32,359 nt of DNA. Source: an uncultured Pelagibacteraceae bacterium (GTDB lineage: Bacteria > Pseudomonadota > Alphaproteobacteria > Pelagibacterales > Pelagibacteraceae). Shown here one piece after another: positions 1 through 7,172 of this stretch (position 1 is the first letter of the stretch; every line of letters begins with the position of its first letter). Both the position numbers and the translations under genes were made by a program. Below the pieces are notes generated by a model that had not been told where the DNA came from, did no database searches, and saw only the letters and a program-made list of their open reading frames with translations. The stretch is from NCBI GenBank assembly GCA_902514745.1, contig CABXRX010000008.1, positions 1-32,359 of the forward strand, written 5' to 3'.

Positions 1-269
1 CTCATGATTTATTTAGAAATAACAAAGTTGATGTGTTAGCTGGGTTAAAACCTAAGCTTATTGATGAATTAGCCACTAATAATAATTTTAAGTTAATGGC
101 AAATCCATTTACTTATATAAAGCAATCTATTGGATTAAAAAAAGGTAATCCTGAAATATTAGAGTTTTTGAATGGATTTATTTCAAAACTAATTAGAGAA
201 GATTATATCAAAGAACTATTAAAAAAGCATAAAGTTCATGATAAATTAAGTATTCCTAAAATTGATTAG
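1..269 (+). CDS. Amino-acid ABC transporter substrate-binding protein, family 3 (3' fragment)
   Basis: Partial gene whose 5' end lies outside the window. The frame is open from base 3, so the GTG at 33 is internal rather than a start. The visible 88 residues resemble the C-terminal lobe of periplasmic family-3 solute-binding proteins: a VDVLAGLKP segment, where these proteins usually carry the DA(V/I) ligand-lobe strand, then a low-complexity-free alpha/beta tail ending in a helix with several lysines. The expected role is capture of an amino acid or similar small polar solute in the periplasm; the substrate cannot be read from this fragment. Its stop overlaps the convergent aminomethyltransferase gene by 4 bp (266-269). 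Family assignment is moderate because only about one third of the protein is visible. Confidence 0.6.
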   Translation, partial: HDLFRNNKVDVLAGLKPKLIDELATNNNFKLMANPFTYIKQSIGLKKGNPEILEFLNGFISKLIREDYIKELLKKHKVHDKLSIPKID

Positions 270-1489
270 TTTTTTATTCCCTGCCATGGTTCAGGTTTTT
301 TAGGTATTTTTTTATTTATCCCTCTAACTATTTCACCTTTTGGATCATACATGGGTAATTTACAAAGTTCAGCTTTATGAATTTTTTCATCTGTACACTC
401 AACATCAACTACTGTTTCGGGCCCTACATCTGATTTATCTAATAAGACAATGCCAACTCCACAAACCTGGTATGGAGACCATGTGCTTGAAGTTACTTTT
501 CCAATACATTGATTATTAAATTTAATAGACCTTCCTTTTTTTGCTATTCCATCTACTACTCTAATCCCCCAACTTCGACATTCTTTATCTGCATTTATCA
601 AAGCTTTTTTACCTATAAAGTTATCTTTTTCTAAATCAACAAAACGACCAAGACCTACAGAAAAAGGGTTCGTATCACTTGTAAAATCTTGACCAGCAGA
701 TAAAAGTCCAGCTTCTATTCTTCTACCTCTAAATGAAGGTGTAGCAGTAATAATCATTCCCAACTTTGTTCCTTCATTTAGAATTAAATCACCTAATTTT
801 TCTACATTATTTTCTGGACGAAAATAAATTTCCCAACCAAGTTCATTAGTAAAACCAGTTCGACTAATTATTACTTTTTCACCTACCATAGTAACTTCAA
901 CCCAATCAAAATATTTCCATGTATTTGCTATTGGTTCATCAATTAAATGATTAAGAAGTTCCATTGATTTTGGTCCTTGAATTTGACTAACAAAAACATT
1001 TGGTTCGTTGATTTCTACATTCAGTCCTTCAGAATTAGCTTTGTACCATGAGAACATGTCTCCATCTGCTTGTGCAAACCAATAACAATTTTCATCAATT
1101 CTTAAAAGCAACCCATCAGTTATTATTCCTCCATCGTGGTAGCAGGCAAACTGATAGGAGCATCTTCCTTTTTTAACTTTTGAAATATCTCGTGGAAAAA
1201 TTTTCTGTAATAATTTAAGCGCATCTGGACCTGAAATTTCATAAGGGTGTTCTCCTGTATGTCTAAGAATAATTTCTTGTTTTGTTTTCCAATATTGCTC
1301 ATCAGGAGAAGCATTTGATAATTTTTCAGTTGTTAATCTTCCTGCGTAATGCGAATATTCTGGGTCAAAAGGTAGCTCCTGATAAGTTAAAGGATGAATA
1401 CTCATAGTTCGAGCTAGTTCTACAGGCCTATTACCTTTTTCTGCTTGAGGTTTGATAGAAAACCTTACGTTTTGTAGAGATTTATGCAT
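266..1489 (-). CDS. GcvT-family aminomethyltransferase / THF-dependent demethylase
   Basis: A 407-residue GcvT/DmdA-superfamily protein expected to move a one-carbon group from a methylated substrate to tetrahydrofolate in the cytosol. The folate-binding core is recognisable: YEISGPDA near the N-terminal third, a KGRCSYQFACYHDGGIITD strand, VSQIQGPKS, TGFTNELGWEIYF, and the C-terminal barrel with FIGKKAL and GKVTSS. An N-terminal extension of about 60 residues precedes the core, which is longer than GcvT or DmdA (about 365-370 aa). I chose ATG 1489 (MHKSLQNVRF); the longer frame starts at GTG 1540 and adds an AT-biased hydrophobic stretch without a ribosome site. It is divergent from the ABC importer operon and may share its control region. 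The substrate (glycine, sarcosine, dimethylglycine, DMSP or other) cannot be decided; I would not call it DmdA. Confidence 0.8.
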   Translation of the reverse strand: MHKSLQNVRFSIKPQAEKGNRPVELARTMSIHPLTYQELPFDPEYSHYAGRLTTEKLSNASPDEQYWKTKQEIILRHTGEHPYEISGPDALKLLQKIFPRDISKVKKGRCSYQFACYHDGGIITDGLLLRIDENCYWFAQADGDMFSWYKANSEGLNVEINEPNVFVSQIQGPKSMELLNHLIDEPIANTWKYFDWVEVTMVGEKVIISRTGFTNELGWEIYFRPENNVEKLGDLILNEGTKLGMIITATPSFRGRRIEAGLLSAGQDFTSDTNPFSVGLGRFVDLEKDNFIGKKALINADKECRSWGIRVVDGIAKKGRSIKFNNQCIGKVTSSTWSPYQVCGVGIVLLDKSDVGPETVVDVECTDEKIHKAELCKLPMYDPKGEIVRGINKKIPKKPEPWQGIKN

Positions 1490-1559
1490 GAATATTTTTA
1501 TTAAATTAAAACTAAATTTTAATCCAGAAAATATCGTCACACTGAAACCTAAATAGAGT

Positions 1560-1576
1560 TACAATCTAAGATTGTA
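1560..1576. promoter_or_regulatory. 17-bp palindrome in the divergent control region (putative operator)
   Basis: TACAATCTAAGATTGTA is a perfect inverted repeat with 8-bp arms around a single central base. It lies between the divergent aminomethyltransferase and the ABC importer binding-protein gene. It overlaps TTGTATAC (1573-1579 and following), which resembles half of the ATTGTATACAAT-type sites used by some GntR-family regulators. Position and symmetry suggest a dimeric regulator site. No regulator gene is present nearby, so the function is inferred. Confidence 0.4.
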
Positions 1577-1647
1577 TACTACATTGTTATTGTTCTAAAT
1601 TAAGTAAGATGTTAGCTTTCTGGATAATTAACTAAGAGGAATTAATA

Positions 1648-3135
1648 ATGAATAATGTATTTAAATTGATATCAGTTTCACTGTTATCATTAATGATATC
1701 GTTTTCATTTGCAAATGCATCAAGTGGGACTTTTAAAATTTCACATGATCTTGGATTTGGAAAAGATACAAACTTAGACGCAATTACTAAAGGTAGATTG
1801 TTTCAAGTGGTAATAATGACTCAAAACCGTTTAGTAAGAAAAGATCTTAAAGGTAAAGTTTCTGAAGAACTAGCTACAAAATGGTCAGCTAATGCAGATG
1901 CAACTGAGTGGACTTTTAACCTTCGTAAAGGAGTTAAATTCCATGATGGATCAGATTTTGATGCTGAAGATGTAAAATATTCTTTAATGAGAGTTAAAGA
2001 TCCAGAAATTGGCTCACCTGCAAAAAAAAGCTTAAGTGTTGTAACTGATATTGAGGTAATTGATTCTCATACAGTAAAAATGAAATTAAGTACTTCTTTT
2101 GCTGATTTTCCTCTTAATTTAACTGATTATAGATTAAGAATGATACCTTCAGGATCTGGAGATACTATTGGGCAAACTGGAATTGGAACAGGACCTTTCA
2201 TAGTTGAAAAATTTGATGCAGAAGGAACTACAATTTTAAAAGCTAATCCTAATTACTGGGAAGGTGCACCAGGACTTGCCGAAGTTCACGTAATTGCAAT
2301 ACCTGATGGAGAAGCAAGAGTACAAGCTCTTTTAACTGGTCAGATTGATATGAACAGATACGTTCAGTTTAGTCAGAAAAAGATCTTTGACGGTAATTCT
2401 AAATTTAAAACTGCAGTAATACCAACTGGTAACTGGAGAGGTATGGTTATGAATACAGAGCGTGCCCCTTTTAATGATCCAAAGGTTAGAAAAGCTGTAC
2501 GTTTAGCTGTAGATAGACAAGAGCTTGTAGATACTGTTATGGGTGGAGAAGCAATTGTTTCGTGTGATACACCTGTTTCACCTGCAGATCAATATAGATT
2601 GAAAATGAAATGTCCTCAGAATATCAAAAAAGCTAAGAAACTTTTAGCAGAAGCCGGATATGCTGATGGAATTGATATGGTAATTCATGTTTCAACTAAA
2701 GAACCAACATGGCCTACGATTGCTGAGGTAATTCAGCAACAAGTAGCTAAAGCTGGGATTAAAGTTGAAATTAAAATGACTCCATCAAAAAGTTACTGGA
2801 AAGAAACTTGGATGAAAAAAGATGTTGCTATGACGCGTTGGAACGAAAGATCTGCGGATAGTGTACTTCATGAAGTTTATCACAGTAGTGCGAAATGGAA
2901 TGAATCTTATTATAAAAGTTCTGACTTTGATAAAAATCTAGCAAGTGCTAGAGCGGAGTTAAACTTTAATAAAAGAAGATCAGCCTACAGAAATGCACAA
3001 AAAACTTTATGGGAAGAATCTGGTACTATGATTCCTTACCATGTTTCTAAATTAGTTGTTACTAATTCTAGAGTAAAAAACCTTGATGAAGTTGAGGTTT
3101 TTTCAGTTCAGTGGCATAAAATTAAAGTAGATTAA
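1648..3135 (+). CDS. ABC transporter substrate-binding protein, family 5 (dipeptide/oligopeptide/opine type)
   Basis: A 495-residue periplasmic binding protein of the DppA/OppA (SBP_bac_5) family. A signal peptide is clear: positively charged start, hydrophobic core at about residues 5-21, and likely cleavage after ANA (residue 24). Family features include an early LVRKDLKG / W-x-FNLRKGVKFHDG segment (residues about 70-100), EDVKYSLMRVKDP, IGTGPFIVEKF and the C-terminal KKLLAEAGY region. A good ribosome site (aagagga) lies 8 bases before ATG 1648. It is the first gene of an importer operon with two permeases and a fused ATPase. The family takes up peptides, opines, nickel, glutathione and sugars, so the ligand is open. 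In SAR11 such systems may take osmolyte-like or peptide substrates; that is inference. Confidence 0.9.
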   Translation: MNNVFKLISVSLLSLMISFSFANASSGTFKISHDLGFGKDTNLDAITKGRLFQVVIMTQNRLVRKDLKGKVSEELATKWSANADATEWTFNLRKGVKFHDGSDFDAEDVKYSLMRVKDPEIGSPAKKSLSVVTDIEVIDSHTVKMKLSTSFADFPLNLTDYRLRMIPSGSGDTIGQTGIGTGPFIVEKFDAEGTTILKANPNYWEGAPGLAEVHVIAIPDGEARVQALLTGQIDMNRYVQFSQKKIFDGNSKFKTAVIPTGNWRGMVMNTERAPFNDPKVRKAVRLAVDRQELVDTVMGGEAIVSCDTPVSPADQYRLKMKCPQNIKKAKKLLAEAGYADGIDMVIHVSTKEPTWPTIAEVIQQQVAKAGIKVEIKMTPSKSYWKETWMKKDVAMTRWNERSADSVLHEVYHSSAKWNESYYKSSDFDKNLASARAELNFNKRRSAYRNAQKTLWEESGTMIPYHVSKLVVTNSRVKNLDEVEVFSVQWHKIKVD

Positions 3136-3148
3136 TATAAAATAATAT

Positions 3149-3176
3149 TTTACAGGCCTTTAAATAGGCCTGTAAA
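3149..3176 (+). terminator. Intercistronic hairpin after the binding-protein gene
   Basis: Perfect 11-bp stem (TTTACAGGCCT / AGGCCTGTAAA) with a 6-nt loop, 13 bp after the stop codon of the binding-protein gene. Only a weak T-rich tail follows. Such a hairpin between a binding-protein gene and its permease genes is commonly a partial terminator or mRNA 3'-end stabiliser that keeps binding-protein levels above permease levels. Confidence 0.7.
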
Positions 3177-3227
3177 TTTACTTCATTTATCAGTAATTAA
3201 TTTTAATTTAGGTTTATAAACTGAAAT

Positions 3228-4184
3228 ATGTTTTTTTTGATTTTTAAAAGATTTGTATTAGGTTTAATTACATTATTTATTGTCTCTTTAATTACTTTTA
3301 TTGGTGTTGAAATATTACCAGGAGATGCTTGCACTTCTTATTTAGAAAGAGAAGCTTTTGGCGAAGCTCTAGCTGCATGTATAAAAAGATTAGGATTAGA
3401 TGTCCCTGCTCATGAAAGATATTTATCTTGGGCATTTAATGTCATTCAAGGCGATTTTGGCTATTCATTAAGTGGACAAATGCAAATCAATGAAGTTTTA
3501 GGACCAAGGGTAAAAAACTCATTGGTTCTTGCTTCTGCAGCAATAATTATTGGTATCCCATTAGCATTAATCTTAGGAATAATTACAGCTCTTTGGAGAG
3601 ATAAAATGCCAGATATTATCATTTCAACAGTAGCAATATTTTCAATGACAATTCCAGAATTTATAAGTGCTACTTTGTTAATCTTAATAGTAGCAATATG
3701 GTTAGAGTGGTTACCTGGTATAGTTATTGTGCCAACAGATGTTACTTTTTTTGAGTTGCTCCCAAATATTATTTTACCAGTGATTGCAATTGCAATGATA
3801 ATGACTGCTCATATGGCTCGAATGGTTCGCTCAAGTGTTATTCAAGTAATGGCAAGTGATTATATTCAAATGGCAATATTAAAAGGAGTGCCTTATTGGA
3901 AAATGGTTTTCAAACATGTTTTGCCAAACGCATTATTGCCAGCAATTAATGTTGTTGCTTTAACTATTGCTTGGCTATTAGGTGGGGTAGTTGTAACTGA
4001 AGTAGTGTTTAATTATCCAGGACTAGGTAGATTAGTAATTGAGTCGATATCTAATAGAGATTTACCAGTCGTTCAAGCTTTAGGTATTATTCTTGCATCT
4101 ATTTATGTGAGTATAAATTTTATAGCTGATTTATTAACGTTAATGTTAAACCCAAGATTAAAGACATTACAAACTAGAAAATAA
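3228..4184 (+). CDS. ABC transporter permease, DppB-like
   Basis: A 318-residue inner-membrane permease of the DppB/OppB family. It has an N-terminal membrane helix (about 9-28), a periplasmic loop carrying the family-typical LPGDAC and GDFGYSL segments, and about five further helices. The EAA-like cytoplasmic coupling loop is YIQMAILKGVPYWKM before VLPNALLP (about residues 215-240), which contacts the ATPase. VVVTEVVFNYPGLGRLV is the usual DppB signature near the last helices. It is separated from the binding-protein gene by a hairpin and is followed 3 bp later by the second permease gene. No strong ribosome site is visible before ATG 3228. Confidence 0.92.
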   Translation: MFFLIFKRFVLGLITLFIVSLITFIGVEILPGDACTSYLEREAFGEALAACIKRLGLDVPAHERYLSWAFNVIQGDFGYSLSGQMQINEVLGPRVKNSLVLASAAIIIGIPLALILGIITALWRDKMPDIIISTVAIFSMTIPEFISATLLILIVAIWLEWLPGIVIVPTDVTFFELLPNIILPVIAIAMIMTAHMARMVRSSVIQVMASDYIQMAILKGVPYWKMVFKHVLPNALLPAINVVALTIAWLLGGVVVTEVVFNYPGLGRLVIESISNRDLPVVQALGIILASIYVSINFIADLLTLMLNPRLKTLQTRK

Positions 4185-4187
4185 AAA

Positions 4188-5084
4188 ATGGAAAACTCTA
4201 AAAATATATTTAATGAAAATCCCAAAAGTTCTCTAGCAAAAGTTTTAGACATAATAACTACAATGGCTTCAAAACCATCTGGGTTTATAGGTTTAGCAAT
4301 TTTAATTTTTCATGTAATTTTAGCGATATCTAGTCCTTGGTTTGCACCTTATGACTATAAGGCAATTAATCCTTCATTAATGTTAAATGCACCATCATCA
4401 GAATTTTGGTTTGGAACTGATAGTTTAGGTAGAGATGTTTTCACCAGAACAATTTTAGGAGGAAGAACTGCTTTAACTATAACTTTTTTTGGATCAATTA
4501 TTGCACTACTGTGGGGTGGTCTTTTAGGAATTTTTTGTGGCCTAGTAGGAGGAAGAATTGATGACATTGTAATGAGAATAGTAGATGCATTTCTATCAAT
4601 ACCTTGGATACTAGCTATGCTTTTAATAGTTTCACTTCTTGGAACAACTACTGAAGTATTAATACCTGCACTTGGGTTTTTTTATGGAAAAGGAATTGTT
4701 CGTGTTGCAAGAGCTGCTACACACGATGTAATAGCAAAAGACTTTATTGTTTCTGCAAAAGCTAGAGGTCACAGTAATCTTTCAATTATTTGGAATGAAA
4801 TATTACCAAACGTAAGAGATGCTATTTTAGTTGAAGGAGCAATGAGATGGTCTTGGATGCTTCTTGGATTTAGCTCATTATCTTTTTTAGGATTTGGAGT
4901 AAGTCCTCCAACTCCTGATTGGGGATTAATGATATCAAATGCTAGAGGATTAATGTCTTTTGCATGGTGGGCAGTAATAGCACCTATTGTTGGGTTAAGT
5001 TCATTAATTATTGGAATAAATTTAACCGCTGATGCTTTTGCTAAGGCTTTAGGAATTGATAGATCAACAAAAGCTCCTGTTTAA
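4188..5084 (+). CDS. ABC transporter permease, DppC-like
   Basis: A 298-residue inner-membrane permease of the DppC/OppC family, partner of the preceding DppB-like protein. It shows the short cytoplasmic N-terminus, a first helix at about 31-52, the FGTDSLGRDVFTR segment typical of DppC proteins, and the EAA loop FIVSAKARGHSNLSIIWNEILPN that docks with the ATPase. SFLGFGVSPPTPDWGLM near the C-terminus is diagnostic of the family. It lies 3 bp after dppB-like and 3 bp before the fused ATPase gene, so it is almost certainly cotranscribed with both. Confidence 0.92.
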   Translation: MENSKNIFNENPKSSLAKVLDIITTMASKPSGFIGLAILIFHVILAISSPWFAPYDYKAINPSLMLNAPSSEFWFGTDSLGRDVFTRTILGGRTALTITFFGSIIALLWGGLLGIFCGLVGGRIDDIVMRIVDAFLSIPWILAMLLIVSLLGTTTEVLIPALGFFYGKGIVRVARAATHDVIAKDFIVSAKARGHSNLSIIWNEILPNVRDAILVEGAMRWSWMLLGFSSLSFLGFGVSPPTPDWGLMISNARGLMSFAWWAVIAPIVGLSSLIIGINLTADAFAKALGIDRSTKAPV

Positions 5085-5087
5085 AAT

Positions 5088-7118
5088 ATGAAAACTAATA
5101 TTCAAGAAATTAAAGACTTATCTATTGGTTTTAAAAGTCAAAAAGGCAAACAAATATCAATTCTTAGAAATATAACTACAAATATTAGAAAAGGTGAAAC
5201 TGTAGGTATAGTAGGAGAGTCTGGGTCAGGAAAAAGTACACTTGCGCTTGCGATGATGGGGTATATTAAACATGGCCTTTTTACTACTAGAGGTGAGTGT
5301 TTATTTAAGTCTCAAAATCTTCTTAGTCTAAATAATAAGGAATTAGAGGAAATAAGAGGTAGAAAAATTGCAATGATCCCACAAAATGCTGGGCAAGCAC
5401 TAACTCCTAACCTTAAAATCGGTTATCAAATTGAAGAAGCTCTTAGACTTCACACTGATTATAGTAAAACTGAAAGAGAGAAAAAAATTTCAGAATTATT
5501 AAATCAAGTTAGACTTCCTTCTCCAAAAATAATGGCTCTTAGATATCCTCATGAACTTTCAGGAGGACAACAACAACGAGTTGCAGTTGCTATGGCTCTA
5601 GCTGGTAACCCGGAGCTATTATTGTTAGATGAGCCAACTACTGGATTGGATGTAACTACCCAAGCACATGTATTAGAACTTTTAAAAGATATAGCAAAAG
5701 ATACCGGAACATCTATGGTATATGTAAGTCATGATCTTGGAGCAATAGCACAAGTTTGTGACAGAGTGATTGTAATGTATGCAGGTGAAATTGTACTTGA
5801 AGGACCAGTAAGAAAAATCTTAAAAGAACCTATCCATCCATATACATATGGATTATTAAAATCAATTCCAAAACTTTCTTTAGCAGGTCTTCCCGACTCT
5901 ATGCCAGGCAGTCAACCACAACCAGGTAACATTGGAAGCGGCTGTAGTTTTTATGATAGATGTAATTTTTCAAATGACAAATGTAAAGTTAATGTTCCTA
6001 AATTAGAATATATATCTGAAATGGATACAAGTGTAAGATGCTTTAATCATTCTGAATTAATTTCTATAACTAGTGAACAAAAATCAAAAAATCATTTACA
6101 AAAGGAAATAACTATAGATGAAATTTTAGATTTAAAAGATGTTTCCATATCATATGCAAAACAAGGTATTATAGATCAATTCTTAAATAAAGTAACTGAC
6201 ACAAATCCAACAGTAAAAGATATAAATATAAATATTAATAAAGGAGAAACCATTGCATTAGTGGGAGAGTCTGGCAGCGGTAAATCTACAATTTTAAAAT
6301 CTATTGCTGGGTTATTAAAAACTAAAGATGGATATATAAAATTTGATAAAGAAAAATTGTTATCTGGAGATTTAAAAAAAAGAAATTCAGAAGATTTAAG
6401 ATCTATTCAATTAATCTTTCAAAATCCAGATGAATCACTAAATCCAAATCATACAGTTGAACAAATACTTTCCCAACCTTTAAAATTATATTTTGGTTTA
6501 ACGGGTAGTAAACTTAAATCAAGTATTGCCGAATTACTTGAAAAAGTAAGACTTGGTGCTTTTTATATGAGTAGATACCCTAGACAATTATCTGGAGGAG
6601 AGAAACAGAGAATAGCTGTTGCAAGAGCTTTTGCAGCAAGACCAGATATTATTTTATGTGATGAAGTAACTTCAGCTTTAGATGTATCTGTACAAGCAGC
6701 TGTATTAGACTTATTACAAAAATTAAAAGAAGAGTTGGGCACAACATATGTATTTGTCTCTCACGATCTTGCAGTTGTAAAAGCTATAAGTGATAGAGTA
6801 GCTGTTTTATATCAAGGAAGATTGTGTGAAATTGGTCCATCAAAAAATGTTTATCAGTTTCCATCACATCCTTATACCGAAGTTTTAATCGGCGCAGTAT
6901 TAGAACCTGACCCAGATATAAAACCAAAACTAGTAGCTGAAGATATAGTTGAAGAAAAACCCCCTGAAATTGGCTGTTCTTTTCAAGGAAGGTGCCCAAG
7001 AATTATTGGAGATAAATGCAGAAATGAAACTCCACCATGGCAAATTGGAGATAACGGAAATGCTATTCGATGTCATATAGGCATTGAAGAATTAAAAATT
7101 CAACAAAGCCAATGTTGA
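5088..7118 (+). CDS. Fused double ATPase of a peptide/opine-type ABC importer (DppD-DppF fusion)
   Basis: A 676-residue protein with two complete nucleotide-binding domains in tandem, energising the upstream permease pair. Domain 1 has Walker A GESGSGKS at residues 43-51, signature LSGGQQQRVAVAMAL, Walker B LLLLDEPTTGLD and the H-loop VSHDL, followed by the oligopeptide-family C-terminal cysteine segment GCSFYDRCNFSNDKC. Domain 2 repeats this with Walker A at about 392-400, LSGGEKQRIAVARAF, IILCDEVTSALD, and a final GCSFQGRCP segment. Each of these C-terminal cysteine regions occurs in separate DppD and DppF proteins; here they are fused, as in GsiA/YejF-type proteins. Both catalytic glutamates are present, so both sites look competent. 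Confidence 0.93.
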   Translation: MKTNIQEIKDLSIGFKSQKGKQISILRNITTNIRKGETVGIVGESGSGKSTLALAMMGYIKHGLFTTRGECLFKSQNLLSLNNKELEEIRGRKIAMIPQNAGQALTPNLKIGYQIEEALRLHTDYSKTEREKKISELLNQVRLPSPKIMALRYPHELSGGQQQRVAVAMALAGNPELLLLDEPTTGLDVTTQAHVLELLKDIAKDTGTSMVYVSHDLGAIAQVCDRVIVMYAGEIVLEGPVRKILKEPIHPYTYGLLKSIPKLSLAGLPDSMPGSQPQPGNIGSGCSFYDRCNFSNDKCKVNVPKLEYISEMDTSVRCFNHSELISITSEQKSKNHLQKEITIDEILDLKDVSISYAKQGIIDQFLNKVTDTNPTVKDINININKGETIALVGESGSGKSTILKSIAGLLKTKDGYIKFDKEKLLSGDLKKRNSEDLRSIQLIFQNPDESLNPNHTVEQILSQPLKLYFGLTGSKLKSSIAELLEKVRLGAFYMSRYPRQLSGGEKQRIAVARAFAARPDIILCDEVTSALDVSVQAAVLDLLQKLKEELGTTYVFVSHDLAVVKAISDRVAVLYQGRLCEIGPSKNVYQFPSHPYTEVLIGAVLEPDPDIKPKLVAEDIVEEKPPEIGCSFQGRCPRIIGDKCRNETPPWQIGDNGNAIRCHIGIEELKIQQSQC

Positions 7119-7172
7119 GACTATTTATTTATTTCAAGTTTGATTTAATTTTAATATAAGAAAAATCTATTT

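Noticed and set aside
266..1489. Calling the aminomethyltransferase DmdA (DMSP demethylase)
   Set aside because: It has about 60 extra N-terminal residues and motifs of another GcvT-family branch; substrate cannot be assigned from sequence alone.
1490..1647. Possible glycine riboswitch or SAM riboswitch upstream of the GcvT-family gene
   Set aside because: The spacer is short and AT-rich; I see no tandem glycine-aptamer or pseudoknot-like conserved bases, only the 17-bp palindrome.
4355..4567. A minus-strand frame inside the DppC-like permease gene
   Set aside because: Low-complexity proline/lysine translation fully covered by a well-supported gene on the other strand.
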